In this document: positions 8,377 through 18,146 of the stretch, piece after piece
How positions within the stretch are numbered: the stretch's first letter is position 1
How the letters are laid out: the number at the start of each line of letters is the position of its first letter
From: an uncultured Gammaproteobacteria bacterium
GTDB taxonomy: Bacteria; Pseudomonadota; Gammaproteobacteria; Pseudomonadales; Pseudohongiellaceae
DNA length: 64,000 nt
Direction: 5' to 3'
NCBI GenBank assembly: GCA_913060495.1
Contig: CAJXRP010000013.1
Location: 35,479-99,478 of the forward strand
Translations under genes and position numbers: made by a program
Notes under the pieces: model-generated
What the model was told of the DNA's origin: nothing
What the model saw: only the letters and a program-made list of their open reading frames with translations
The model's database searches: none

Positions 8377-9234
8377 ATGACTGACGACGAATCAAGTATC
8401 GATTCAAGACCTAAGTCCTGGATCGATAAAATTGCTCAAGTGTTTTCCGACGAGCCCACCGACACCAAAAGCCTTCTCGAACTCATTCGAAATGCAGAAG
8501 CTGACCAAGTCCTAGATGCTGACGCGCTCAGCATCATGGAGGGTGCGCTGCAGGTTTCTAGCATGCAGGTGCGGGATATAATGATCCCCAGATCTCAGGT
8601 AGTCACTGTTCCAGCAGACCTCGCCGCCGTAGAGATAATAGAGCTCATCACCAAAGCCTCCCACTCCCGCTTTCCGGTAATAGGAGACAACGTAGACAAT
8701 GTCTTAGGCATACTTCTAGCCAAAGATCTGCTGCCACTCGCGCTGAATAACGCTACAGACAAGTTTCGAATTAAAGATGTTATTCGGCCAGCCACCTTCG
8801 TCCCTGAAAGCAAGCGCCTAAATGTACTACTTAGAGAGTTTCGCGAAACACGCCAACACATGGCAATCGTCATCGATGAGTATGGCAGCGTCTGCGGCGC
8901 AGTAACTATCGAGGACGTTCTGGAGCAAATCGTAGGCGAGATTGAAGACGAGTACGATGTAGACGATGACAGCTATATTAAGAAATTCGACGAAGACAAC
9001 CACATCGTCAAAGCATTAACTCCGGTGGATGAATTCAATGACTACTTTAACACCGAGTTCAGCGACCAGGAATTCACCACCGTTGGCGGTCTCGTGCTGC
9101 AGAAATTTGGACATATTCCAGAACGCGGCGAAACTATTAAAATTGGAAATTTCTTGATTAGCGTCCTCAATGCCGATAGCCGACAGATAAAACTGATCAA
9201 GGTTACATCGACAAAATTGAGCAATCAGGACTAG
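8377..9234 (+). CDS. corC: CorC/YbeX CBS-domain protein (Mg2+/Co2+ homeostasis)
   Basis: A 285-residue cytosolic protein of the CorC/HlyC group without the membrane DUF21 domain. It has two CBS domains (about 65-190, starting VRDIMIPRSQVV and including IDEYGSVCGAVTIEDVLEQIVGEI as the end of the pair) and a C-terminal transporter-associated domain (about 205-280) with VGGLVLQKFGHIPERGE. It is tied genetically to magnesium/cobalt handling and to ribosome defects with ybeY and ybeZ. In Pseudomonas and E. coli the next gene is lnt; here it is leuS, after a short 115-base gap. Confidence 0.93.
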   Translation: MTDDESSIDSRPKSWIDKIAQVFSDEPTDTKSLLELIRNAEADQVLDADALSIMEGALQVSSMQVRDIMIPRSQVVTVPADLAAVEIIELITKASHSRFPVIGDNVDNVLGILLAKDLLPLALNNATDKFRIKDVIRPATFVPESKRLNVLLREFRETRQHMAIVIDEYGSVCGAVTIEDVLEQIVGEIEDEYDVDDDSYIKKFDEDNHIVKALTPVDEFNDYFNTEFSDQEFTTVGGLVLQKFGHIPERGETIKIGNFLISVLNADSRQIKLIKVTSTKLSNQD

Positions 9235-9349
9235 GCAATCGCCTAAGTTTTTGCTCTCCACCCCTACCTGTTAGCAGCGGTCTGCGGTATGCTTGCAGGC
9301 ATCGCAACACCCTAAATAAATCCAGTTAATTCACATAGTTAGAGATCAG

Positions 9350-11830
9350 ATGAGCAGCATCGACCCACAGTACCCTCCCCAGGCAGTTGAAGCCGAGGCA
9401 CAGTCCTATTGGCAAGAACACGAAAGTTTTAAAGTCAGTGAAGACAAGACTCTTGAAAAGTTTTACTGCCTTTCTATGTTCCCCTATCCAAGCGGACATC
9501 TACACATGGGGCATGTACGTAACTACTCCATAGGCGATGCAATCTCGCGCTACCAACGCATGCTAGGCAAGAATGTATTACAGCCGATGGGATGGGATGC
9601 CTTTGGACTCCCTGCGGAGAACGCGGCCATCGCGAATGAAGTACCTCCTGCCAAGTGGACTTATAGCAACATCGATTACATGCGCGAGCAGTTACAAAGA
9701 CTTGGCTATGCCTATGACTGGAGCCGAGAGATCGCAACCTGTCACCCGGATTACTACCGCTGGGAACAATGGTTCTTTACGCGGCTCTTCAAGAAAGGCT
9801 TGGTTTACAAGAAATCCTCAGAAGTAAATTGGGATCCAGTCGATCAGACAGTGCTCGCTAATGAGCAGGTGGTCGATGGGCGCGGCTGGCGTTCAGGTGC
9901 AGTTGTCGAGCGCCGCGAGATTCCACAATGGTTCATCAAGATTACCGATTTCGCCCAAGAACTCTTAGATGACCTAGATAAGTTAGATGGCTGGCCGGAA
10001 AAAGTCCGCACCATGCAAGCAAATTGGATCGGCCGTTCAGAAGGTGTCGAGCTAGATTTTACAGTTGCAAACGAGAGCGACGAATCTCTAAAGAAGCTAA
10101 GCGTCTACACCACAAGACCAGACACCCTGATGGGCGTTACCTATGTAGCGCTAGCCGTGCAGCATCCACTCGCCAGCAAGGCCGCCGCATCAAACCCAGA
10201 AGTGGCGCAATACATCGAACAACAAGGCAATATCAAGGTAGCCGAGGCAGAAATGGCGACCATGGAGAAGACCGGTATAGATACCGGCCTAAAAGCAATA
10301 CACCCTATTAGTGGTGAAGAGCTGCCGATCTTTCTAGCGAACTTTGTACTCATGAGTTATGGCTCTGGTGCCGTTATGTCGGTGCCTGCACACGATCAGC
10401 GCGACTGGGAGTTTGCTAAAAAATATCAGCTTCCTATTCAACAGGTGATCCAAGCAAATAGCGACGATGAAAGCTGTGATATAGATAAGGAAGCTTTCAC
10501 CACGAAAGGAACACTAATAAATTCTGGAGAATTTGACGGCCTAGATTTTGAATCGGCTTTCATAGCCATGGAGAAACACCTAGGCGAACGCGGGCAAGGG
10601 CATAAGAAGGTTAACTTCCGTCTGCGTGACTGGGGTGTATCCCGCCAACGCTATTGGGGCGCACCAATCCCCATTATCAATTGTGAGAAATGCGGCTCTG
10701 TAGCAGTTCCCGATGAAGACCTGCCAGTCATTCTTCCTGTGGATGTCGAGATAGATGCCAGCGGATCGCCTTTAGGCAAACTAAAAGACTTCGTAGACGT
10801 CGATTGCCCGCAATGTAAGTCCAAAGCGAAACGAGAGACTGACACCTTCGATACATTCATGGAGTCCTCCTGGTATTACGCGCGCTACGCCAGCCGCGAC
10901 CAAGATGAAGCCATGTTGGATGAGCGAGCAGACTATTGGCTTCCGGTAGATCAATACATCGGCGGTATCGAGCACGCCATTTTGCACCTGCTATACGCGC
11001 GCTTCTTTCATAAACTTATGCGTAACGAAGGACTGGTAAATTCAGACGAACCGTTTGAGCATCTGCTAACACAAGGTATGGTACTCAAAGACGGCACCAA
11101 GATGTCGAAGTCTAAAGGTAACACTGTTGACCCTCTGTCATTGATCGAAAAATACGGTGCCGACACGGTACGCATGTTCACCATGTTTGCATCACCGCCA
11201 GATCAGTCGCTCGAATGGTCGGATAGCGGCGTAGAAGGTAGCTATCGTTTCCTAAAAAGGCTTTGGAAAATTATTGCGAATCATGAACCAATAGCTCTTA
11301 AAGATTTTTCCAGCCTTGAGCTCAATGAGGAACAGACCAAGTTGCGTCGAAAAACTCATCAAACTCTTGAGAAAGTAACTGACGACTATGGCAGACGACA
11401 CACATTCAACACTGCAATCGCTGCCACGATGGAATTATTAAACGCGGTTACCCGCTTTGCTGACTCCCAAGATAGCGAGAACGATAGATTAGTTATTCAG
11501 GAATCTTTGGAGACAGCGATCTTAATGCTTGCTCCTATCGTGCCACATTTCTGTCATGCTCTGTGGCAGCATCTCGGCCATGAAGGCACAGTAATGAATG
11601 CTTCCTGGCCCATCGTGGACGAATCGGCATTAACCGAGAGTTCGATCACTGTGGTACTGCAGGTAAATGGAAAATTGCGCGACACGGTAGAAGTAGCGAA
11701 AGACATCAGCAAAGAAGAGCTTGAGAAATTGGCACTAGACAATGCTGCCGTCAAACGCTTTATCGCTGACAGCACTGTAAGAAAAGTCATTGTTGTTCCT
11801 GGCCGCCTGGTCAATATCGTTGCTAACTGA
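9350..11830 (+). CDS. leuS: Leucine--tRNA ligase
   Basis: An 826-residue class I aminoacyl-tRNA synthetase charging tRNA-Leu. The HIGH-type motif is HLHMGH at residues 50-55, and the KMSKS loop is near residue 584 ([15 protein letters not shown]). The CP1 editing domain (about 225-420) holds the conserved TTRPDTLMG, and the tRNA-binding anticodon and C-terminal domains follow, ending VPGRLVNIV. Length is slightly short of E. coli LeuS (860) but all domains are present. It precedes lptE by 12 bases, as in many Gammaproteobacteria. Confidence 0.97.
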   Translation: MSSIDPQYPPQAVEAEAQSYWQEHESFKVSEDKTLEKFYCLSMFPYPSGHLHMGHVRNYSIGDAISRYQRMLGKNVLQPMGWDAFGLPAENAAIANEVPPAKWTYSNIDYMREQLQRLGYAYDWSREIATCHPDYYRWEQWFFTRLFKKGLVYKKSSEVNWDPVDQTVLANEQVVDGRGWRSGAVVERREIPQWFIKITDFAQELLDDLDKLDGWPEKVRTMQANWIGRSEGVELDFTVANESDESLKKLSVYTTRPDTLMGVTYVALAVQHPLASKAAASNPEVAQYIEQQGNIKVAEAEMATMEKTGIDTGLKAIHPISGEELPIFLANFVLMSYGSGAVMSVPAHDQRDWEFAKKYQLPIQQVIQANSDDESCDIDKEAFTTKGTLINSGEFDGLDFESAFIAMEKHLGERGQGHKKVNFRLRDWGVSRQRYWGAPIPIINCEKCGSVAVPDEDLPVILPVDVEIDASGSPLGKLKDFVDVDCPQCKSKAKRETDTFDTFMESSWYYARYASRDQDEAMLDERADYWLPVDQYIGGIEHAILHLLYARFFHKLMRNEGLVNSDEPFEHLLTQGMVLKDGTKMSKSKGNTVDPLSLIEKYGADTVRMFTMFASPPDQSLEWSDSGVEGSYRFLKRLWKIIANHEPIALKDFSSLELNEEQTKLRRKTHQTLEKVTDDYGRRHTFNTAIAATMELLNAVTRFADSQDSENDRLVIQESLETAILMLAPIVPHFCHALWQHLGHEGTVMNASWPIVDESALTESSITVVLQVNGKLRDTVEVAKDISKEELEKLALDNAAVKRFIADSTVRKVIVVPGRLVNIVAN

Positions 11831-11842
11831 ATACTGAAAACC

Positions 11843-12358
11843 ATGAGCTACGGAACAATCCTCAAAACATTTATCCTCTCGGCACTTCTGTTAGCCCTCA
11901 GTAGTTGTGGATTCAGTCTACGTGGAAGCGATGTGCTCTCGGCCAATTTTAGCGAACTGCAGCTTTATAGTGAGCAACCCAACAGTGAACTGTCTCGACT
12001 ATTACGCCGCAGCCTCGATGGCGCAGCAGTGGATGTCACCGAAGTGGCTCTAGGTGAGGCAGATTCAAACATTGCTCTACTGGGCATAGCCAACGAACAG
12101 CTTATTTCCCGGCCTGTAACCATTAATCCCCGTGCACGAGCGGCGCAGATTGAATTGCGCCTTTCGGTGGACATGGCTCTCATGTTAGGCGAGCAAGCCC
12201 TATCAGAATCTGAAACGCTGTTTGTTGAGAGAACCTACTTTCAAGATGTTGAAAACATCAGCGGCAATCAGGAAGAGGCGGAGATCATTTCTGCGGAAAT
12301 GCGTAGAGAGTTAATCAACCAGATGATGCGGCGAGTAGCTGCAATCGGCCCAATCTAG
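11843..12358 (+). CDS. lptE: LPS-assembly lipoprotein LptE
   Basis: A 171-residue outer-membrane lipoprotein that plugs the LptD barrel and helps insert lipopolysaccharide. The signal peptide ends with LSSC, so C22 would be lipidated, followed by the family hallmark GFSLRGS. The remainder is a mixed alpha/beta domain ending in a basic helix. It sits between leuS (12 bases) and holA (14 bases), the classic leuS-lptE-holA order, which confirms the call despite low sequence conservation. Confidence 0.93.
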   Translation: MSYGTILKTFILSALLLALSSCGFSLRGSDVLSANFSELQLYSEQPNSELSRLLRRSLDGAAVDVTEVALGEADSNIALLGIANEQLISRPVTINPRARAAQIELRLSVDMALMLGEQALSESETLFVERTYFQDVENISGNQEEAEIISAEMRRELINQMMRRVAAIGPI

Positions 12359-12372
12359 AATATCTGGTTACT

Positions 12373-13419
12373 ATGAAAATAAAGCCAGAACAACTTTCCC
12401 GCACCCTCACTAGCCAAGATCTTCCCCTATACTGGCTGAGCGGCGATGAACCCCTGCTGATGCAAGAAGCAGCAGACCTGATTCGAGGCCAATACAGAGA
12501 AAAGGGATATACAGAAAGAGAAATTCTCAATGTCGATAAGAGCTTCGACTGGGGTCAGTTTTTGCAATCGACCGGGAATCTTTCTTTGTTCGCAGAGAAA
12601 AAAATCATTGAGCTGAGACTCTCGACCGCAAAATGGGAAGATGCCGGAAAAAAAGCGATACAACACTATCTAAGCGACCTTAATCCTGACTACCTCATCT
12701 TGATAAGCGGACCTAAGATGGACGCTGGCACACTTAAAACTAAATGGTTCACTGAAATCGAGAAACATGGTGCATTTCTCCAGATTTGGCCAATTAATAG
12801 AGAGAACCTCAGCTCTTGGCTAGAACAGAGACTTCTGCGCGAAGGAATCCAAGCGGACACCGAGGCTGTGCACCTGCTCGTCGACAAGGTAGAAGGAAAC
12901 TTACTCGCCGCTATGCAGGAAATCGAAAAGCTAAAACTACTTTCCGCAGACACAAGTGGAGCGCCGATACGGTTGGACGCCAAAACTGTCATGCAAGTGG
13001 TAGCGGACAGCTCACGCTACAACGTCTATCAATTGATAGATGCCGCCTTGCTTGGCGATGTAAGCCGGACACAAAAAATGCTAGCAGGACTTAGGAATGA
13101 GGGCATTTTCCCTCTCATCATTTTGGCTGCTGTCTGCCGCGAGTTAAGAGCCTTGCTACCCATGTTAGAAAAGAAACGCGAGGGCCAGGGTGTCAACGCC
13201 ATTATTCAATCGGCACGGGTTTGGTTCAATCGGAAGCAGGCAGTAGCTGCCGCATTAGCACGACTCGATACAGAACTTGTTTGGAAACTTTTGGACCATA
13301 GTCGCCTGATTGACCAGAGCATCAAGGGGCTTTCCAAGGCGAACCCATGGGATGAGCTCAGCCTGCTTCTCTTACAGCTTAGCGGCGCTAGGCCTGGCAA
13401 GAATCACCGGGCGGCCTAG
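12373..13419 (+). CDS. holA: DNA polymerase III subunit delta
   Basis: A 348-residue clamp-loader subunit that opens the beta sliding clamp. The N-terminus MKIKPEQLSRTL..LPLYWLSGDEPLLMQEA matches HolA, with the beta-wrench region near FAEKKIIELRLS (about 75-86). The C-terminal AAA+ and helical domains follow (YNVYQLIDAALLGD, then LSLLLLQL). The conserved order leuS-lptE-holA supports it. nadD, next in E. coli, lies elsewhere in this window, as in Pseudomonas. Confidence 0.93.
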   Translation: MKIKPEQLSRTLTSQDLPLYWLSGDEPLLMQEAADLIRGQYREKGYTEREILNVDKSFDWGQFLQSTGNLSLFAEKKIIELRLSTAKWEDAGKKAIQHYLSDLNPDYLILISGPKMDAGTLKTKWFTEIEKHGAFLQIWPINRENLSSWLEQRLLREGIQADTEAVHLLVDKVEGNLLAAMQEIEKLKLLSADTSGAPIRLDAKTVMQVVADSSRYNVYQLIDAALLGDVSRTQKMLAGLRNEGIFPLIILAAVCRELRALLPMLEKKREGQGVNAIIQSARVWFNRKQAVAAALARLDTELVWKLLDHSRLIDQSIKGLSKANPWDELSLLLLQLSGARPGKNHRAA

Positions 13420-13609
13420 CCAATGTCGCAAAAGTAGCGTTGTGTCTTTAATACTAATCATTTCCCACCTTAATAGCGGGCTCCGCCAACAAACAGCCCA
13501 AAAGTTTCAACTGTCTCTCAATTTTGCATGACATCTGTCGAAACCTGCCCCAGATCCCCCCGTTCTTACCCCAATCTGGGTTTGGCTTATCATATAATAT
13601 GCGGGAAAT

Positions 13610-15604
13610 GTGCATTTAGGCGCTTATGAGACATCGAGTGATTTCTTGAACTATCTTCTACAAAACTTTTCTTCGATACGCGCCGCATCCGCCAGCTCAT
13701 GTCTGGCATTGGCGCTTCTATTGCTCCCGGTTTCATTTGTTTCGGCAGCGGAACTCAATGTCACACAGAATCAACTACCAGTGAACCTGGGCCCCTACCT
13801 AGATTACTTCGAAGATCCAGAACGCTCATACACGATTGAGCAGATGAGCTCTGACTCTATTGAGTGGCAACGATCCACCCAAACGATTCCTACCCTGGGC
13901 ATGAGCAAGTCTGCACACTGGTTCTGCATAGTCCTCAGTGGCGAAAACATGTTAGATGAAGATTTAGTGCTTGCTTTGGATAGCACTACTGTGGATCGCG
14001 TAGAATTCTATTTCGTAAGTGGCGATACGGTATTACGCACCTCCGTAGTCGGAGATACTATCCCGATGTCTCAACTCGACTACCCCTATAGATTCCCAAT
14101 AGTACCGTTCGAGCTTGCCGAAGAAGGCCAATACAATAAGATTATTTTTCGTGCCGTCTCGTCAGTAGGTGTAGAGATCCCCCTCACTCTTACAACTATC
14201 TCGCTATTGGCAGAAAGCCAACAGAGCGTCCTAGCATTTAACGGGGCATTACTATCGATGTTCCTATTCTGCTTCGGCATCACGGTGATTCTCACAACCT
14301 ATACGCGAGACCCACTCTTCTTCGGCGTCACTTTATTTTTTGGCACTTGCACCGTCTTCTTACTCACTCAAACAGGGCTAGGCAGAGTTTGGTTCTGGCC
14401 CGAGAGTATTGACGCAAACACCAGAATATCTCTTATCTCAGCGACGGGCCTAGCAGCCAGCCTCTGCTTGATTGGGAGAGCACTACACTTCGAAAATCGC
14501 TATCGAGATTCGATTAATATAGTGCTGCGGTTCCTCACCTATTCTATGATTCCGTTTGGCTTATACTATTTAATAATCCCCTTTGATCAGGTTAGTAGTG
14601 ACAACGTAATTCCTCTAATGGTAATTGGTATGTTAGTTGCGCTCGTTGTCCTTATCATGGCATCAGCCACTGCAATCCAAGGATCGAAAGCCGCTATCTA
14701 TCTAGTCACGTCTTGGGTACTGATAGTCTTAGCCTATAGCACGTTACTAGTTTACAAGTTCGAGATCATCGAAAGGTCAGCCTCATCATCAATCATCGGT
14801 CAAGCGCTTGCGATTTGTGCTGTAGTATTCTTATTGATGACGATGGCTGAGTTTGTTCGATCCAAAAGCGACGAACTTGTAGATGCCCGCCTAGAAACAA
14901 AAGCTAAGGCAGACTTCCTAAAGAATGTATCTAGAGAGTTTCTAACGCCAGTCCATCTGATTCTTGCCAATTCTAAGCGATTAATGGCGACGCAATCGGA
15001 TGATCTGGACGATCCAACAAGACAACATATAACGACCGTCATAAAGCAGAGCGATCATTTACACAACCTGATTAACGATTTGCTGGAAATGGCGGAGCTT
15101 GAATCTGACAGCTTCGAACCCGAATTTGAGTTGCTTGAAATGTCGCAATTTCTCGGCGATATTAAAAACACGATGTCACCCACTATTATGGAGAAAGGAC
15201 TTCAGCTAGAAACTGAATTCGCTTCGGCTAATCTGTTAGTACAGACCGACAAGTCACGTCTGCAACATATATTGATTAACATTATCACCAACGCAATCAA
15301 GTTCACGGAGAAAGGCAGTATCTTGCTCGCCTATAAGGCGATCTATTTTCAACGCCGGCTAGGCATTGAAATATCCATTGAAGACACCGGGAAAGGCATG
15401 AGCCAAGAATTCCAACAGCTGTTATTTCATGAATTCTCTCAAGAAGAAGATGGCGCGGAGAAAGATCCGCAAGGCACCGGGCTCGGATTAGTCATCGTCA
15501 AACGTATGGTAGAGAAGTTAGGTGGTGAGATTACTTTCGAATCAAAAAAGAATGCTGGCAGCCGATTCTTTATTCGACTTCCACTTCGGGTAGCGAAAGA
15601 CTAA
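13610..15604 (+). CDS. 7TMR-DISM sensor histidine kinase-like protein without the H-box histidine
   Basis: A 664-residue membrane sensor. A signal peptide (to about residue 46) leads into a periplasmic beta-sandwich of the 7TMR-DISM extracellular type (about 50-190), then seven membrane helices (about 200-410), a HisKA-like helix pair (about 430-500) and a full HATPase_c domain (about 535-660). The N box (NIITNAIKFTE), G1 (EDTGKGMS), F box and G2 (GTGLGLVIVKR) are intact. The H box reads SREFLTPVH where SHEIRTPL is expected, so the phospho-acceptor His is Arg. No response regulator or receiver domain is adjacent. The GTG start is uncertain; TTG at 13646 would also keep the signal peptide. It could act as a degenerate partner kinase or phosphatase. 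Confidence 0.85.
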   Translation: MHLGAYETSSDFLNYLLQNFSSIRAASASSCLALALLLLPVSFVSAAELNVTQNQLPVNLGPYLDYFEDPERSYTIEQMSSDSIEWQRSTQTIPTLGMSKSAHWFCIVLSGENMLDEDLVLALDSTTVDRVEFYFVSGDTVLRTSVVGDTIPMSQLDYPYRFPIVPFELAEEGQYNKIIFRAVSSVGVEIPLTLTTISLLAESQQSVLAFNGALLSMFLFCFGITVILTTYTRDPLFFGVTLFFGTCTVFLLTQTGLGRVWFWPESIDANTRISLISATGLAASLCLIGRALHFENRYRDSINIVLRFLTYSMIPFGLYYLIIPFDQVSSDNVIPLMVIGMLVALVVLIMASATAIQGSKAAIYLVTSWVLIVLAYSTLLVYKFEIIERSASSSIIGQALAICAVVFLLMTMAEFVRSKSDELVDARLETKAKADFLKNVSREFLTPVHLILANSKRLMATQSDDLDDPTRQHITTVIKQSDHLHNLINDLLEMAELESDSFEPEFELLEMSQFLGDIKNTMSPTIMEKGLQLETEFASANLLVQTDKSRLQHILINIITNAIKFTEKGSILLAYKAIYFQRRLGIEISIEDTGKGMSQEFQQLLFHEFSQEEDGAEKDPQGTGLGLVIVKRMVEKLGGEITFESKKNAGSRFFIRLPLRVAKD

Positions 15605-15613
15605 GAAAGGCTC

Positions 15614-15862
15614 TCAGCCTGTTTCTTTTTCCAGCTGGTAGACCAACTCACCCACGTCTTCCATCTTGCTCTCAAAGCTCTTGAGGGCATCAGCCAGACC
15701 TTGGTTGTAATAGTAGGCACCTACCTCTTTCGAGAAAAAGTCCAACAGAAACTCCGCATCAAAACTGCCAATCTCTTGCTGTAACTCATCTTCAAAATAC
15801 TTTTGCAGTTTCGCTACAACCTCAACCTTAACAGCATCATCAAGTTTAATTTCCGCCAACAT
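15614..15862 (-). CDS. DUF2164 family protein
   Basis: A small acidic cytosolic protein of 82 residues beginning MLAEIKLDDAVKVEVV and matching DUF2164, a family of unknown function. Typical features are the helical stretch KYFEDELQQEIGSFDAEFLL and the YYYNQGL segment. The ATG at 15862 is preferred over the TTG one codon upstream, because it forms a TGATG overlap with the stop of the dehalogenase gene and so would be translationally coupled. It is convergent with the sensor kinase, 9 bases away. Confidence 0.8.
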   Translation of the reverse strand: MLAEIKLDDAVKVEVVAKLQKYFEDELQQEIGSFDAEFLLDFFSKEVGAYYYNQGLADALKSFESKMEDVGELVYQLEKETG

Positions 15863-16719
15863 CAAACTCCTAGTTGTCGCGCCAAATCGTTGAAGTCTTC
15901 TGCTGTATAGTCGAACTCGCCGTCTGGGTTCCTGTTTACAGGTCGCCCCGGGCCGCGCTCTAAGGGACGAATCACATAAGCCGTCTTAAGGCCGGTTCGC
16001 GCAGCTGCCCGTAAGTCCCCAGGGTGAGCCGCAACCATCATCACTTGCTCTGGCCTCAAGCTCAACAAATCGGCTGCCTTTAGATAGGCTTCTGGATCAG
16101 GTTTATAATGTCCGGACAGCTCTGCTGAAAGAATAGCATCCCAAGGCAATCCGCCATTTTTCGCCATATGCGTCAGCAAGGAAACATTTCCATTAGAAAG
16201 TGTCGTGATCACATATTTACTTTTCAGCTTGTTCAAACCCGACACGGTATCAGGCCAGGGGGAAAGTCGCTGCCATGCCTCGTTAAAATGCACGAGTTCC
16301 GCTTCACTCATTCCAGTCAGGCTATATTCCTCGACCAAGTCATCTAGAATCATACGATGCAGATCGTCGATCTTCGTCCAAGGCAACTCGCCCGAGCGAA
16401 CTTTATTCATGGCGGGGCCATAACCGGAACGCCAACTATCCGCAAACCTTGCCCAGTCGACGTTGTAACCCTTCTTCGCCGCAAGCAATTCACCCTCGCG
16501 AATAATTGACCCGCGCCAGTCGACAACCGTTCCAAAAACGTCAAAGGTTAATGCCTTTACACTATTTGCTACTGAATTATCATCCGCTGCATGAGAGACC
16601 AAGGGCAGCACACCTAAACCGAAGCCCACAGGCAACAGTGAAAGCTGACTCAAAAATTGTCTTCTGTTGGATCTATGGGCGGGAGGTGATTGGATCGAAT
16701 GTATAGGAATTTTCAGCAT
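15862..16719 (-). CDS. Haloacid dehalogenase type II (HAD hydrolase) with Tat signal
   Basis: A 285-residue HAD-superfamily hydrolase related to (S)-2-haloacid dehalogenases. Motif I is LTFDVFGTVVDWRGS (nucleophile Asp), motif II TTLSNGN, motif III Lys in YKPDPEAY, motif IV AAHPGDLRAA. Before the domain is a twin-arginine signal: SNRRQFLSQLSLLP, a hydrophobic stretch and a cleavage site near SHAADD. Export of a dehalogenase-type enzyme to the periplasm is unusual; most are cytosolic. The substrate cannot be told from sequence and need not be halogenated. It is translationally coupled to DUF2164 downstream. Confidence 0.87.
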   Translation of the reverse strand: MLKIPIHSIQSPPAHRSNRRQFLSQLSLLPVGFGLGVLPLVSHAADDNSVANSVKALTFDVFGTVVDWRGSIIREGELLAAKKGYNVDWARFADSWRSGYGPAMNKVRSGELPWTKIDDLHRMILDDLVEEYSLTGMSEAELVHFNEAWQRLSPWPDTVSGLNKLKSKYVITTLSNGNVSLLTHMAKNGGLPWDAILSAELSGHYKPDPEAYLKAADLLSLRPEQVMMVAAHPGDLRAAARTGLKTAYVIRPLERGPGRPVNRNPDGEFDYTAEDFNDLARQLGV

Positions 16720-16783
16720 GGCTATTCTCCTAGGTCCGGCTCTTTCAGCCTAACTTAGCATACTGCCTGTTCTAAAAGAACGC

Positions 16784-18121
16784 CTACTGGAAATAAACAG
16801 CGAGGATAGCTAGCGGACAAATAAACTTGACATAGAAGGGCCAGATCTTCCAAAAAACGCCCTGCTCCGCCTCTGGACTGCCTTGGCGAATCTCGTCGAG
16901 TATGTCATTTCGACGCCATATCCAAGCGGCAAAAATACAGATGAATAGGCTTAGTAACGGCTGACTTCGCTCGGTAGTGAAGTTCACAACCATATCGAAG
17001 AGAGGGTCAAAATTGAACACAATAACTAAGGAGATTGAAGTAATTATAGCGCCGACAATAATTGCCGCCTTCGGCCTGGGCATTCCTTGGTTTTCAACAC
17101 TGTACGCCACCGGCACCTCCAACATTGAAATGGAAGAAGTGAGCGAGGCAATGGTCATCAACGCAAAGAATGCCGTCGCAACTAGCAAACCTATAGGGCC
17201 CATATTATTGAACAATGCAGGAAGCACCGAAACAATCAGACCTGGACCGGCAATTAGTCCGCCGGCATCGTCATAGATTTGCACGCCACTCTCCAGCGCC
17301 ACATACATGGCTGGCAGTATTAACAACCCGGCTAGCACCGCAATTCCAACATCTAGCAATGCAACGAGCCCCCCCACCACCGGCAAGTTCTCATCCTTGC
17401 TGATATAGGACCCATAGACCAACATAGTACCGACACCGAGCGAAAGCGAGAAGAATGCCTGCCCCATTGCATTAACTAATAATTGCGGATCAGTGACGCG
17501 GGAGAAGTCTGGCACTAGGTAGGCACGCAACCCGTCCATTGCTCCCGGCAGGGTAAAAACATACATAATTAGTAACAACAGAATGCCGACTAACGAAGGC
17601 ATAAGTCTTGATGCCCATTTTTCAATACCATCCTTCACGCCAGCGGTAATAATAAGAACCGTCAGCACCATGAAGACAACAACAAACAGTGCATTGCGAA
17701 TTTCAGTATCCGTTGTTAGCCACTCTGACAGACTAGCCAAACCTAACAACCTGGAGAGAGGATCTAGAAAGAATGCCATCATCCATCCGCTAACAATAGC
17801 GTAAAAGCTGAGAATCAAACTCACTGTCACTATGCCAACAAAGCCAATGGCGAGCGCAAGAAATTGACTCTTCTTTCCAGTTGATATGGTTTTCAATGCC
17901 GCTACGGCATTAGACCGCGTATGCCGGCCAATAATGAGTTCAGCCATCAATGCCGGATAGCCTAAAGCGAACGCCAACACGAGGTAGGCAACAAGAAACG
18001 CCGCACCGCCATTACTTGCAGTGTTTGTAGGAAAGCCCCAGATATTACCAAGACCAACTGCCGATCCCGATGCGGCCATAAGAAAGCCAAATCTGGATGA
18101 AAATTCTCCACGTGCTGCCAC
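16784..18121 (-). CDS. Sodium-dependent transporter, NSS/SNF family
   Basis: A 445-residue Na+-coupled symporter of the neurotransmitter:sodium symporter (LeuT-fold) family. TM1 shows FGFLMAASGSAVGLGNIWGFP with the unwound substrate/Na+ site, followed by SNGGAAFLVAYL. About 11 hydrophobic segments are visible, fewer than the 12 of LeuT, as in many bacterial members. The start is GTG at 18121 with AAGGGG upstream. Substrate is probably an amino acid, but nothing here tells which. It lies alone between the dehalogenase and cyclophilin genes, same strand. Confidence 0.9.
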   Translation of the reverse strand: MAARGEFSSRFGFLMAASGSAVGLGNIWGFPTNTASNGGAAFLVAYLVLAFALGYPALMAELIIGRHTRSNAVAALKTISTGKKSQFLALAIGFVGIVTVSLILSFYAIVSGWMMAFFLDPLSRLLGLASLSEWLTTDTEIRNALFVVVFMVLTVLIITAGVKDGIEKWASRLMPSLVGILLLLIMYVFTLPGAMDGLRAYLVPDFSRVTDPQLLVNAMGQAFFSLSLGVGTMLVYGSYISKDENLPVVGGLVALLDVGIAVLAGLLILPAMYVALESGVQIYDDAGGLIAGPGLIVSVLPALFNNMGPIGLLVATAFFALMTIASLTSSISMLEVPVAYSVENQGMPRPKAAIIVGAIITSISLVIVFNFDPLFDMVVNFTTERSQPLLSLFICIFAAWIWRRNDILDEIRQGSPEAEQGVFWKIWPFYVKFICPLAILAVYFQ

Positions 18122-18146
18122 TATGCTGGGTGCCCCTTAAAACTAT

